The position numbers and the translations under genes were made by a program. This document shows positions 40,664 to 48,854 of a stretch of DNA of 64,000 nucleotides, in pieces (position 1 is the stretch's first letter; every line of letters starts with the position of its first letter). Origin of the DNA: WLJO01 sp945889085 (GTDB lineage: Bacteria > Actinomycetota > Acidimicrobiia > Acidimicrobiales > Ilumatobacteraceae); contig CAMDBM010000003.1 in NCBI GenBank assembly GCA_945889085.1, positions 23,036-87,035 of the forward strand, read 5' to 3'. The notes beneath the pieces were generated by a model. It did no database searches. It had not been told where the DNA came from and saw nothing but the letters and a program-made list of their open reading frames with translations.

Positions 40664-41764
40664 ATGGCCGGATCACCCCAGAACTATCTCGCCGTTATCA
40701 AGGTGGTCGGCGTCGGTGGCGGTGGCGTGAACGCCATCAACCGAATGATCGACGCAGGCCTCAAGGGTGTCGAGTTCGTTGCGGTGAACACCGACGCGCA
40801 GGCCCTGTTGATGAGCGATGCCGACGTCAAGCTCGACGTCGGCCGAGACCTCACACGAGGGCTCGGCGCCGGGAGTGATCCCGAGGTCGGTCGCGCGGCT
40901 GCAGAGGCGCACCGGGACGAGATCGAGGAAGTCATCAAGGGCGCCGACATGGTGTTCATCACCGCGGGCGAGGGTGGGGGCACCGGTACCGGAGCGGCTC
41001 CGCTCATCTCCGAGATCGCCCGCAGTCTGGGCGCGCTCACCATCGGTGTGGTGACACGCCCGTTCGCGTTCGAGGGCCGCCGCCGCGCGGTCCAGGCAGA
41101 GACCGGCATCCAGAAACTGCGCGAGAAGGTTGACACCATCATCGTCATCCCGAACGACCGTCTGCTCACGGTGTCGAACGAAAAAACCAGCGTTCTCAAC
41201 GCCTTCAAGATGGCCGACGAGGTCCTCTTGCAGGGTGTCTCGGGCATCACCAATCTCATCACCACACCTGGCCTGATCAACACCGACTTTGCTGACGTGA
41301 AGATGATCCTGTCGAACGCTGGAACGGCGCTGATGGGGATCGGTCAGGCCAGCGGAGATAACCGCGCCACCGCTGCAGCCAAGGCGGCGATCAGCAGCCC
41401 GCTGCTCGAGAGCACCATCGACGGGGCACGGGGCATTCTGCTCAACATCACCGGACCGAGCGACCTCGGGCTGTTCGAGATGAACGCGGCGGCCGAGATC
41501 ATCCAGGGCGTTGCCCACCCCGATGCGAACATCATCTTCGGCACGGTCATCGACGACGAGATGGGTGACGAGGTGAAGGTCACGGTGATTGCTGCCGGAT
41601 TCGACCGCTGGGACTCGGGTACCGCCAAGACGCCGTCGCTCAAGTCGGTCGACTCGGGATCAAGGGCGCCAACCTCCATCAAGGAACTCTTCGGCGACGA
41701 GCCCCAGCGGGATCCGCTGGACGACGGCGACGACGACTTCGACGTCCCGTCCTTCCTCAAGTAG
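40664..41764 (+). CDS. ftsZ: Cell division GTPase FtsZ
   Basis: A 366-residue tubulin homologue that forms the Z-ring. Seen: KVVGVGGGGVNAINRM, VNTDAQALL, the tubulin signature GEGGGTGTGAAPLIS near 101-115, FEGRRR, NDRL, and the T7 loop NTDFADVKMI. The C-terminal tail DDDFDVPSFLK is the conserved peptide that binds partners such as SepF. The ATG at 40664 is favoured over upstream in-frame starts by GGAGG with an 8-base spacer and by homologue length. No ftsA is present. Confidence 0.97.
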   Translation: MAGSPQNYLAVIKVVGVGGGGVNAINRMIDAGLKGVEFVAVNTDAQALLMSDADVKLDVGRDLTRGLGAGSDPEVGRAAAEAHRDEIEEVIKGADMVFITAGEGGGTGTGAAPLISEIARSLGALTIGVVTRPFAFEGRRRAVQAETGIQKLREKVDTIIVIPNDRLLTVSNEKTSVLNAFKMADEVLLQGVSGITNLITTPGLINTDFADVKMILSNAGTALMGIGQASGDNRATAAAKAAISSPLLESTIDGARGILLNITGPSDLGLFEMNAAAEIIQGVAHPDANIIFGTVIDDEMGDEVKVTVIAAGFDRWDSGTAKTPSLKSVDSGSRAPTSIKELFGDEPQRDPLDDGDDDFDVPSFLK

Positions 41765-41785
41765 CACCTTCGCCCCCCGTCGAAC

Positions 41786-42445
41786 GTGTCAACGTCCTTC
41801 GCCGACGTTGCCGATCGGGTTCAGCACATCCGGGAGCGGATCCTGCGTGCCGGCGGTGGGGATATCGGGATCATCGCGGTCACGAAGGGCTTTGGCGTCG
41901 AGGCAATCGCCGCTGCGGTCGGGGCCGGAATCACGATGATCGGCGAGAACTACGCGCAGGAAGCGGTTCCCAAGGTGCTTGGGGCGCGGGCGGCCGGGCT
42001 GGAGTTCTCGACGCACTTCATCGGGCACCTGCAGTCCAACAAGGTGCGCAGCCTCGTCCCGGTGGTCGACGTGTGGCAAACCATCGACCGCGCCTCGCTC
42101 GTCGATGAGGTTGCCAGCAGGGCGGTGGGTGCTCGGGTTTTCATCCAGGTGAACGCAACCGGGGAGGACACCAAGTTCGGTTGCCTGCCGGGCGATGCGG
42201 CCACCCTCGTCGGATCCGCGCTTGCTGCTGGCCTCGTAGTCGAGGGGCTGATGGCGATGGGACCGACGGACGGCGATGTCGCCCGGACGAGGGCGGCCTT
42301 CGCCACCACGCGCGCCCTCGCTGATCGTCTCGGCCTGCGGGAGTGCTCCATGGGCATGAGCGCAGACCTCGAGATCGCGGTAGCCGAGGGTGCAACATTG
42401 GTACGGATCGGCAGCGCACTGTTCGGGCCCCGCTCGTCGCGCTGA
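41786..42445 (+). CDS. PLP homeostasis protein, YggS/PROSC family
   Basis: A 219-residue TIM-barrel protein that binds pyridoxal phosphate and buffers vitamin B6. The PLP lysine is in AVTKGFGVEAI near 33-43, with GENYAQEAVPK, HFIGHLQSNKVRSL, and the phosphate-binding ECSMGMSADLEIAVAEGATLV. It begins 21 bases after ftsZ, as in many Gram-positive dcw clusters. The pgeF-like laccase gene often found between them is missing. The stop codon lies inside a 21-base tandem duplication. Confidence 0.92.
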   Translation: MSTSFADVADRVQHIRERILRAGGGDIGIIAVTKGFGVEAIAAAVGAGITMIGENYAQEAVPKVLGARAAGLEFSTHFIGHLQSNKVRSLVPVVDVWQTIDRASLVDEVASRAVGARVFIQVNATGEDTKFGCLPGDAATLVGSALAAGLVVEGLMAMGPTDGDVARTRAAFATTRALADRLGLRECSMGMSADLEIAVAEGATLVRIGSALFGPRSSR

Positions 42446-42469
42446 CCGCCCCGCTCGTCGCGCTGACCG
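42428..42469 (+). repeat. 21-base tandem duplication across the yggS stop
   Basis: Two perfect adjacent copies of a 21-base unit (CCCCGCTCGTCGCGCTGACCG). The TGA of the yggS-like gene is inside copy one and an identical TGA lies 21 bases later, so the duplication lies silently after the stop. Confidence 0.85.
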
Positions 42470-42476
42470 CCCGGCT

Positions 42477-42491
42477 CCGCGCACGGCGCGG
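42477..42491 (+). terminator. Possible hairpin before sepF
   Basis: CCGCGC, loop ACG, GCGCGG: a perfect 6-pair GC hairpin followed by TTGTGT. It could end ftsZ-yggS transcripts just ahead of the sepF promoter, but lacks a clear U-run. Confidence 0.35.
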
Positions 42492-42501
42492 TTGTGTGGG
42501 T

Positions 42502-42507
42502 TAGCCT
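42502..42507 (+). promoter_or_regulatory. sepF promoter -10 (TAGCCT)
   Basis: TAGCCT, the hexamer shared with pfkA, dnaE and the ACT gene, lies 18 bases before the sepF ATG. A Shine-Dalgarno GGAGG at 42516-42520 is in between, so here the mRNA has a short leader. Confidence 0.5.
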
Positions 42508-42525
42508 TCCGGGCTGGAGGACACT

Positions 42526-43122
42526 ATGACGCTCTGGAAGAGAGCTATGGATTATCTGGGTCTCGGACCCGAGGATCCGTACGACGACTACGACATGCAA
42601 CAAGAAGCCGAGCCGCAGCGCGGCGGTCGGCCGGGTCGTCCCGCACCTCAGCAGTGGGACGCCGAGCCCCAGCGTGGCCGCCCCCGCGGAGGTGGTTGGG
42701 ACGAGGGTGCCAACGTGCGCCCAACGTCGACCAGGGTCAGTCCGCGTGACATCGAGCCGGTCCCGCCCCGCCGCCAGGCACCACTGGACTCTGGGGACCC
42801 GTCCGGACTCACGGTTCGACTTCCCAACCGGCCGTCGCCCCAGTCCTCGACGGTGCGGACCCATCAGGGCGCCCCGGGCGAGCCGTACACCGTGAAGCCG
42901 CGTCGCTTCGACCAGGCCCAGGAAGTTGCCGACAAGTTCAGGGAGGGCCAGCCGGTCATCATGAACATCGAGGGAGCCGATCGTGAAGTCTCCCGGCGGC
43001 TCATCGATTTCGCGAGCGGCCTGTGCTACGGCCTGAGCGGCACCATGGAGAAAGTTGCCACCGGGGTCTACCTCCTCAAGCCGTACTCCGGACAGGGCCA
43101 GCGGGACGGCTACCAGGACTGA
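42526..43122 (+). CDS. sepF: SepF cell division protein
   Basis: A 198-residue protein that tethers FtsZ to the membrane and shapes the septum. The N-terminal amphipathic helix MTLWKRAMDYLGLG is the membrane anchor. A disordered Pro/Arg/Gly-rich linker of about 90 residues follows. The SepF core (VKPRRFDQAQEVADKFREGQ, VIMNIEGADREVSRRLIDFASGLCYGL, EKVATGVYLLKP) is complete. The ATG has GGAGG five bases upstream. It partners with the FtsZ tail encoded just upstream. No yggT-like gene lies between sepF and divIVA. Confidence 0.95.
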   Translation: MTLWKRAMDYLGLGPEDPYDDYDMQQEAEPQRGGRPGRPAPQQWDAEPQRGRPRGGGWDEGANVRPTSTRVSPRDIEPVPPRRQAPLDSGDPSGLTVRLPNRPSPQSSTVRTHQGAPGEPYTVKPRRFDQAQEVADKFREGQPVIMNIEGADREVSRRLIDFASGLCYGLSGTMEKVATGVYLLKPYSGQGQRDGYQD

Positions 43123-43187
43123 GTTCCTGGCTCGGCATTTTCATTACATTGCCGCATCAGAGGCGTTACGGCCCTTCGGCACTCGCC

Positions 43188-43193
43188 TAGTAT
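43188..43193 (+). promoter_or_regulatory. -10 box TAGTAT, leaderless divIVA
   Basis: TAGTAT is followed by 7 bases and the ATG at 43201, with no Shine-Dalgarno sequence. TTACGG at 43166-43171 is a possible -35 with a 16-base spacer. Confidence 0.55.
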
Positions 43194-43200
43194 CACCCTC

Positions 43201-44172
43201 ATGGACCTCACCCCTGACCAGATTGAGAGTGCATCGTTCCGCATCGTACGCAAGGGTTTTGACCCCGCTCAGGTGCAGGCATTCCAGCAGGATGTCGCTG
43301 CGGCGCTCGACAGTGCGATCCAGTACGCCTCGCTCATGGAGCAGCGGGCCAAGGCAGCCGCCAACCGGGCAGCCCAGGCCGACCAGTCAGGAACCGGTTC
43401 CACCGTCACCCACGGGGTCGATCACACGCCACACCAGCCAGCCCTGACATCAAGCACAGTGGTCATCCGGGCCGACGACGCCGAGATCATCGGTCGCACC
43501 CTCGTGCTCGCGCAACACACCGCCGAGCAGACCATCGCGGAGGCCAACGAACAGGCAGCGGCCGTTCGTGCGGCTGCCGAGGCCGATGTGCTCCGCATAC
43601 GGTCTGACGCAGAGCTCGAAACCGCTCGTCTCCTCGCCGGCGCCCGTGCCGAGGCGCGTCGGGCCGGTGAGGCCGAGCGCTCCGTCGTCATGGGCGAGGT
43701 CAACGCCCTGCTCGCGAAGCTTGACTTCCTCCGCGACGACGTCCGAGCAATGGACGTATACGCGGCTGCGCAGCGCCAGCGCCTCGTGGAGGCCTCCGAT
43801 CTGATGCGTTCGGTAGCAGAGGACACCACAGGGCCCTTCGGCTCGGGACACGCACCGGCAATCTCGTCGGCCGGGGATTCGCTCCGCACGCAATCACGCT
43901 CGGTGCTCTCACCGGTTTCCGCTGCCGCCCCGATCCTTGCCCAGGATGCGGTGAAGGTGGCTGCTGCTGCGGTGAGCTCGCCCGGCGCAGGTAGCACCGC
44001 CACGGTGCCGTTCACGTTGACGTTCTCGGAGCACCCGACGGGCGAGGTTGCCCCGATCCGACCCTCATCCGGACCGGTGTCGGTTCCGAACATCGACGAC
44101 TGGGACGAGGACCCGGCGGTGCGGATCCGCATCGTGCAGCCCAAGGGCACGACTCCCACCAACGAGTCCTGA
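43201..44172 (+). CDS. divIVA: DivIVA/Wag31-family polar growth protein
   Basis: A 323-residue coiled-coil protein. The N-terminal DivIVA domain is clear: MDLTPDQIESASFRIVRKGFD, then PAQVQAFQQDVAAAL. A variable linker precedes a long Ala/Glu/Arg-rich coiled coil near 95-205, and the C-terminal third is low in complexity, ending IRIVQPKG. Actinobacterial DivIVA (Wag31) marks negatively curved membrane and directs polar wall growth. It has its own leaderless promoter downstream of sepF and precedes ileS as in Streptomyces. Confidence 0.92.
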   Translation: MDLTPDQIESASFRIVRKGFDPAQVQAFQQDVAAALDSAIQYASLMEQRAKAAANRAAQADQSGTGSTVTHGVDHTPHQPALTSSTVVIRADDAEIIGRTLVLAQHTAEQTIAEANEQAAAVRAAAEADVLRIRSDAELETARLLAGARAEARRAGEAERSVVMGEVNALLAKLDFLRDDVRAMDVYAAAQRQRLVEASDLMRSVAEDTTGPFGSGHAPAISSAGDSLRTQSRSVLSPVSAAAPILAQDAVKVAAAAVSSPGAGSTATVPFTLTFSEHPTGEVAPIRPSSGPVSVPNIDDWDEDPAVRIRIVQPKGTTPTNES

Positions 44173-44208
44173 CACCAACGGTCACGGCCTGCGGGTAGAC
44201 CCCCGCCG

Positions 44209-44214
44209 TATGCT
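44209..44214 (+). promoter_or_regulatory. Possible ileS -10 (TATGCT)
   Basis: TATGCT lies 12 bases before the ATG, so the leader would be only about five bases. No T-box or other leader RNA fits in the 54-base gap. Confidence 0.35.
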
Positions 44215-44226
44215 TGGCCGCTCATC

Positions 44227-47200
44227 ATGGTGTACCCGAACGTTGATCCCCAGCCCAATCTGCCTGCGCTCGAGTCGGAGGTTCTCGCCTTCTGGGAAGG
44301 CGATCGAACCTTCGTCAACTCGGTGGAGCAACGCCCGCTCGACGACGAGTTTGTCTTCTACGACGGCCCTCCCTTCGCCAACGGGCTACCGCACTACGGC
44401 CACCTGCTCACGGGGTTCGTGAAGGACTCGATCCCGCGGTACCGCACGATGCGCGGACAGCGGGTCGAGCGTCGCTTCGGCTGGGACTGCCACGGCCTGC
44501 CCGCCGAGGTGCAGACGGAGAAGGAACTCGGCATCAGCGGTCACCCGGAGATCATCGAGTACGGCATCGCCGGTTTCAACGAGGCCTGTCGATCGAGCGT
44601 GCTGCGCTACACGAGCGAGTGGGAGCGTTACGTCACGCGCCAGGCCCGCTGGGTGGACTTCGACAACGACTACAAGACGCTCGACCTTCCGTACATGGAG
44701 AGCGTCATGTGGGCGTTCAAGACTCTGTGGGACAAGGGTCTCGTGTACGAGGGCTTCCGCGTACTCGCCTACTGCTGGCGCTGCGAGACCCCCCTGTCGA
44801 ATACCGAGACTCGGATGGACGACGTCTACCGGGATCGCCAGGACCCGGCGCTGACGGTGGCCTTCGCCCTCGACAATGGCGACAGAATTTTGGCATGGAC
44901 CACGACACCGTGGACCCTTCCGTCCAATCTCGCGCTCGCCGTGGGCCCCGACATCGAGTACGCCGTGATGGAACAGGATGGCCAGCGCTACCTCCTCGCC
45001 GACGCACGCCTCGGTTCCTACGAGCGCGAGCTTGTGGGCGCCACCCGGGTCGGCACGGTGCTCGGCTCCGAACTGGCCGGGCGCCGGTACACACCCCTGT
45101 TCCCGTTCCTCGCCGACACGCCGAACGCGTTCCAGATTCTCGCAGCCGAGTTCGTGTCGACCGAGGACGGCACGGGTGTTGTGCACCTCGCGCCCGGCTT
45201 CGGTGAGGACGACCAGAATGTCTGTAACTCGGTGGGCATCCCGACGATCTGCCCGATGGACAGTCAGGGTCGTTACACCGCAGAGATCGTGCCGTGGGTC
45301 GGCGAGCATGTCTTCGAGGCGAACCCCAAGGTCATCAGGCACCTCAAGGACGCTGGCGTCGTGATCCGGCACGACTCGTACCAGCACAGCTACCCCCATT
45401 GCTGGCGATGCGCCGAGCCGCTCGTGTACCGGGCGATCTCCAGCTGGTTCGTCAGGGTGACCGAGTTCCGCGACCGCATGGTGGAGCTGAACCAGCAGAT
45501 CCGTTGGGTGCCCGAGCACGTGAAAGAGGGTTCGTTCGGCAAGTGGATCGCGAACGCGCGCGACTGGTCGATCAGCCGCAACCGTTTCTGGGGATCACCG
45601 ATCCCCGTCTGGAAGAGCGACAACCCGGACTATCCGCGTCTCGACGTCTACGGCTCGATCGAGCAGCTCGAAGCGGACTTCGGGGTGAGGGTTGCTGATC
45701 TGCACCGACCCGTTGTCGACGACCTCGTCCGGCCGAATCCCGACGACCCGACCGGGCTCTCAATGATGCGCCGGGTGCCCGAGGTACTCGACTGCTGGTT
45801 CGAGTCCGGGTCCATGCCGTTCGCGCAGGTTCACTACCCGTTCGAAAACCGTGACTGGTTCGAGAGCCATTACCCGGGCGACTTCATCGTCGAGTACATC
45901 GCGCAGACGCGGGGGTGGTTCTACACGATGCACGTCCTCGCTACGGCGCTGTTCGACCGCCCTGCGTTCCGGACATGCGTCAGCCACGGTGTGGTGCTCG
46001 GCGACGACGGCCAGAAGATGTCCAAGCAGTTGCGGAACTACCCGGACCCGATGGTGATCTTTGACACCTATGGCTCCGACGCGATGCGCTGGTACCTGTT
46101 GTCGTCGTCGATCCTGCGCGGGGCGGACTTCTCGGTTACCGAGGCGGGAATCCGCGAGACCGTCCGGCAGGTCATCCTCCCGATCTGGAACTCGTGGTAC
46201 TTCCTGTCGCTCTACGCGAATGCCGCCGGGCTCACGGGGTCCGAGCGAACTGACCAGACGGACGTCCTCGACCGCTATCTCCTCGTGGAGATGGGCCACA
46301 TGGTGCGAGACGTGAGCGCACATATGGATTCGTACGATTTGTACAGTGCCTGCCACCGCATCGCCGGGTTCCTCGACACGCTGACGAACTGGTACATCCG
46401 CCGCAGTCGTGATCGCTTCTGGTCGGGGGACCAGGACGCGGTCGACACCCTGCACACGGCCCTCGCAACCGTTTGTCGCGTGGCGGCACCCCTGCTCCCG
46501 CTCACGTCCGAGCACGTGTACCGCGCGCTCACCGGTGAGCGCAGTGTGCACCTCACCGAATGGCCGTCGGCCGATTCGTTCCCGGACGATGTGGACCTGA
46601 TGACGGGTATGCAACAGGCGCGGGAGGTCTGTTCGACGATCCTGTCGATGCGCAAGGTCCACGGACTGCGGGTTCGCCAGCCCCTCGCATCCGCGCTCGT
46701 TGCCCGGCATCACAGCGTGGAGCTCATCCGGCCACACCTCGACATCGTTCGCGACGAGGTGAACGTGAAGGAACTGGTCCTCACCACCGATGTCGCCGCC
46801 CACGCGTCGTTCGACCTCAATGTCCTGCCGAAGGCGCTTGGTCCGAGGCTCGGCGCGGACACCCAACAGGTCATCAGAGCGGTCAAGGCGGGGGACTGGT
46901 CGCTGGTCGGCGACAAGGTGATTGCCGGCGGCGTAGAGCTATTCCCGGGTGAGTTCGAGCAGCGACTCGTGCCGGCTGGCGATGGCGTTTGCGCCGCACT
47001 GCCGGCCAATGCTGGGGTGGTGGTACTGGATACCGAGATGACGCCCGAACTCGAGCGGGAGGGTCTCGCGCGAGACCTCGTGCGCCTCGTGCAGCAGGCG
47101 CGACGCGACGCAGGGCTCGCAGTGAGCGATCGGATCGCTCTCACGATCAGCGCCGGCCCAGATTGGCTCGAGGCCCTTCGTGTGCACGAGACGCTGGTGT

Positions 47201-47289
47201 CCACTGAGACCCTCGCCCTGCGGGTTATCGGTGTCCTGTCGACGACGGACTCGCCTCTTGTCGAGGTGCAGCGGGTCGAACGTCCCTGA
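44227..47289 (+). CDS. ileS: Isoleucyl-tRNA synthetase (eukaryote-like type)
   Basis: A 1020-residue class I synthetase charging tRNA-Ile. Seen: DGPPFANGLPHYGHLLTG (HIGH motif as HYGH) near 46-63, the editing-domain motif WTTTPWTLPSNLAL and GTGVVHLAPGFGEDD, WFESGSMPFAQ, and KMSKQLRNYPDP (KMSKS as KMSKQ). HYGH plus KMSK-Q/R-NYPDP marks the second, eukaryote-like IleS group, also found in mycobacteria and associated with reduced mupirocin sensitivity. An anticodon-binding and C-terminal domain follow; the usual bacterial C-terminal zinc finger is not seen. Confidence 0.97.
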   Translation: MVYPNVDPQPNLPALESEVLAFWEGDRTFVNSVEQRPLDDEFVFYDGPPFANGLPHYGHLLTGFVKDSIPRYRTMRGQRVERRFGWDCHGLPAEVQTEKELGISGHPEIIEYGIAGFNEACRSSVLRYTSEWERYVTRQARWVDFDNDYKTLDLPYMESVMWAFKTLWDKGLVYEGFRVLAYCWRCETPLSNTETRMDDVYRDRQDPALTVAFALDNGDRILAWTTTPWTLPSNLALAVGPDIEYAVMEQDGQRYLLADARLGSYERELVGATRVGTVLGSELAGRRYTPLFPFLADTPNAFQILAAEFVSTEDGTGVVHLAPGFGEDDQNVCNSVGIPTICPMDSQGRYTAEIVPWVGEHVFEANPKVIRHLKDAGVVIRHDSYQHSYPHCWRCAEPLVYRAISSWFVRVTEFRDRMVELNQQIRWVPEHVKEGSFGKWIANARDWSISRNRFWGSPIPVWKSDNPDYPRLDVYGSIEQLEADFGVRVADLHRPVVDDLVRPNPDDPTGLSMMRRVPEVLDCWFESGSMPFAQVHYPFENRDWFESHYPGDFIVEYIAQTRGWFYTMHVLATALFDRPAFRTCVSHGVVLGDDGQKMSKQLRNYPDPMVIFDTYGSDAMRWYLLSSSILRGADFSVTEAGIRETVRQVILPIWNSWYFLSLYANAAGLTGSERTDQTDVLDRYLLVEMGHMVRDVSAHMDSYDLYSACHRIAGFLDTLTNWYIRRSRDRFWSGDQDAVDTLHTALATVCRVAAPLLPLTSEHVYRALTGERSVHLTEWPSADSFPDDVDLMTGMQQAREVCSTILSMRKVHGLRVRQPLASALVARHHSVELIRPHLDIVRDEVNVKELVLTTDVAAHASFDLNVLPKALGPRLGADTQQVIRAVKAGDWSLVGDKVIAGGVELFPGEFEQRLVPAGDGVCAALPANAGVVVLDTEMTPELEREGLARDLVRLVQQARRDAGLAVSDRIALTISAGPDWLEALRVHETLVSTETLALRVIGVLSTTDSPLVEVQRVERP

Positions 47290-47310
47290 CGGGTCTCGGG
47301 TCTTCGGCGG

Positions 47311-47316
47311 TAAAGT
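47311..47316 (+). promoter_or_regulatory. Possible -10 (TAAAGT) for the DksA/TraR-like gene
   Basis: TAAAGT fits TANNNT. AAGGAGG at 47331-47337 lies 11 bases before the ATG, giving a leader of about 25 bases. Confidence 0.4.
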
Positions 47317-47348
47317 GCCGCACCGCACCGAAGGAGGCACAGCACCAG

Positions 47349-48272
47349 ATGGCGACTGCGAAGAAGGCCGTTCCGGCCAAGAAGGCCGTTCCGGCGAAAA
47401 AGGCCGCCGCCAAGAAGGCCGTTCCGGCGAAAAAAGCCGCCGCCAAGAAGGCTGTACCCGCCAAGAAGGCCGTTCCGGCGAAGAAGGTCGTTCCGGCGAA
47501 GAAGGCCGCCGCCAAGAAGGTCGTTCCGGAGAAGAAGGTCGTTCCGGCGAAGAAGGTCGTTCCGGCGAAGAAGGTCGTTCCGGCGAAGAAGGCTGTACCC
47601 GCCAAGAAGGCTGTACCCGCCAAGAAGGTCGTTCCGGCGAAGAAGGCTGTACCCGCCAAGAAGGCCCCGGCTGTCACAGCGCCCGCCAAGCCGGCCCCCG
47701 CCGTCAAGGTGCCCGCGAAGAAGGTCGCGCCCCCCGAAGCGTCGGCACCGACCGTCAAGGTCGCGGAGCGGGTTGTAAGCCCCCCGACGCCGAAACTGCC
47801 GCCGCTGAAGCGCATCATCAAGAAGGTGATCGCTCCCGTTTACCAGGGCCCCAAGCCGATCATCCCCAAGCCCGGTGTCACCGTGACCCCCTCGAAGGAC
47901 TTCGACGTGAAGTTCCTCGAGGCCCAGCGCGCCGTGCTGGTCGAGGAGCGTGTGCAGTTGACTGGCCAGGCGAAACGTCTCGAGGATGAGGCCAATTCGC
48001 TGATCGAGGACGTCGAAATGGGCGACGTTCAGTTCGACGACGAGAGTGGCGAGGGTGACACCATGGTGGTCGAGCGTGAGCGGGATCTAGCTCTCTCCGC
48101 ACGGGCCCGCCAGACCGTCAGCGAGATCGACGATGCGATCACCCGAATCGCCAATGGCACGTACGGCTACTCGACGCTGTCGGGGATCCCGATCCCGAAG
48201 GAGCGCCTGCGGGCGATTTCGTGGGCCACTCTGCGCGTGGACGAGAAGGCCGGGGGTATCGGGCGCCGCTAA
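47349..48272 (+). CDS. DksA/TraR-like protein with lysine-repeat tail, no zinc-finger Cys
   Basis: A 307-residue protein. Residues 5-105 contain 18 Lys-Lys pairs in AKKAVP- or AKKVVP-type repeats with a period of five or six residues, like the basic tails of histone H1-like and HupB proteins. A Pro-rich linker follows. The last 110 residues are DksA/TraR-like: a helical hairpin (KFLEAQRAVLVEERVQLTGQ to ALSARARQTVSEIDDAITRI) and GTYGYSTLSGIPIPKERLRA. In the family this last segment is a C4 zinc finger, but here every cysteine is replaced and the whole protein has none. It sits between ileS and lspA, the DksA-like position known in Streptomyces. DNA or RNA polymerase binding is likely. Confidence 0.85.
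   Translation: MATAKKAVPAKKAVPAKKAAAKKAVPAKKAAAKKAVPAKKAVPAKKVVPAKKAAAKKVVPEKKVVPAKKVVPAKKVVPAKKAVPAKKAVPAKKVVPAKKAVPAKKAPAVTAPAKPAPAVKVPAKKVAPPEASAPTVKVAERVVSPPTPKLPPLKRIIKKVIAPVYQGPKPIIPKPGVTVTPSKDFDVKFLEAQRAVLVEERVQLTGQAKRLEDEANSLIEDVEMGDVQFDDESGEGDTMVVERERDLALSARARQTVSEIDDAITRIANGTYGYSTLSGIPIPKERLRAISWATLRVDEKAGGIGRR
47361..47663 (+). repeat. Lysine-rich coding repeat (15/18-base units)
   Basis: Repeated units such as GCCGTTCCGGCGAAGAAG and GCTGTACCCGCCAAGAAG encode the Lys-Lys/Ala/Val/Pro tail. Two codon versions alternate in blocks, suggesting expansion by recombination. Confidence 0.9.
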
Positions 48273-48299
48273 ACGCGCCACGGTAACCGTCTCCCCTCG

Positions 48300-48854
48300 A
48301 TGACCGAACAATCCCCTCCCGACCCCTCAGAGGGTCCTTCCAACACGTCGGAGCAGCCTCGCCGCAACGTGTCACGGTGGCGCCGAAGCGTGCAGACGCT
48401 GAGCCTGATCGTCGCAGCCGTGGTGCTGGCCCTTGATGAGATCACCAAGTCCTGGGCGGTCGCCCGGCTCTCGGGCGGGCGCGTGGTTCACGTTCTCGGA
48501 TCGCTGCAGTTCAGTCTGTCGTACAACAGCGGCATGGCGTTCGGCCGCGGTCAGGGCTTCGGTCCCGTGATCGGTGTGGTTGCGCTCGTCGTGATCGTCT
48601 ACCTGCTCATCGGTCTGCGTACCGAGGGCAGCAGGCTGAGCACCATCGCTGTGGGCATGGTGATGGGCGGCGCTGCGGGCAACGTGTGCGACCGACTCTT
48701 CCGTGGCTCTGGTTGGCTCCGCGGGAGCGTGGTGGACTTCATCGACCTGCGGTGGTGGCCGGTCTTCAATGTGGCCGACATCGGCGTTACCGTGGGCGGC
48801 CTGCTGCTCGTGGTCGGCTCGCTCTTCGTGCGCTCAGATCGGCCTGCACGATGA
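48300..48854 (+). CDS. lspA: Lipoprotein signal peptidase
   Basis: A 184-residue membrane aspartyl protease that cleaves prolipoproteins. A polar 30-residue N-terminus precedes four helices. Catalytic aspartates are in AGNVCDRLFRG (near 131) and VFNVADIGVTVGG (near 158), with the conserved YNSGMAFG upstream and VVDFIDLRWWP between. It would process lipoproteins such as the LpqB-like protein in this window. The stop overlaps the pseudouridine synthase start by ATGA. Confidence 0.95.
   Translation: MTEQSPPDPSEGPSNTSEQPRRNVSRWRRSVQTLSLIVAAVVLALDEITKSWAVARLSGGRVVHVLGSLQFSLSYNSGMAFGRGQGFGPVIGVVALVVIVYLLIGLRTEGSRLSTIAVGMVMGGAAGNVCDRLFRGSGWLRGSVVDFIDLRWWPVFNVADIGVTVGGLLLVVGSLFVRSDRPAR

Noticed and set aside
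44173..44226. A T-box riboswitch ahead of ileS
   Set aside because: The gap is only 54 bases, too short, and no T-box consensus or antiterminator is visible.
47361..47663. Regular repeats resembling a CRISPR-like or satellite array
   Set aside because: Units are adjacent without unique spacers, in multiples of three, and encode a lysine-rich tail in frame.
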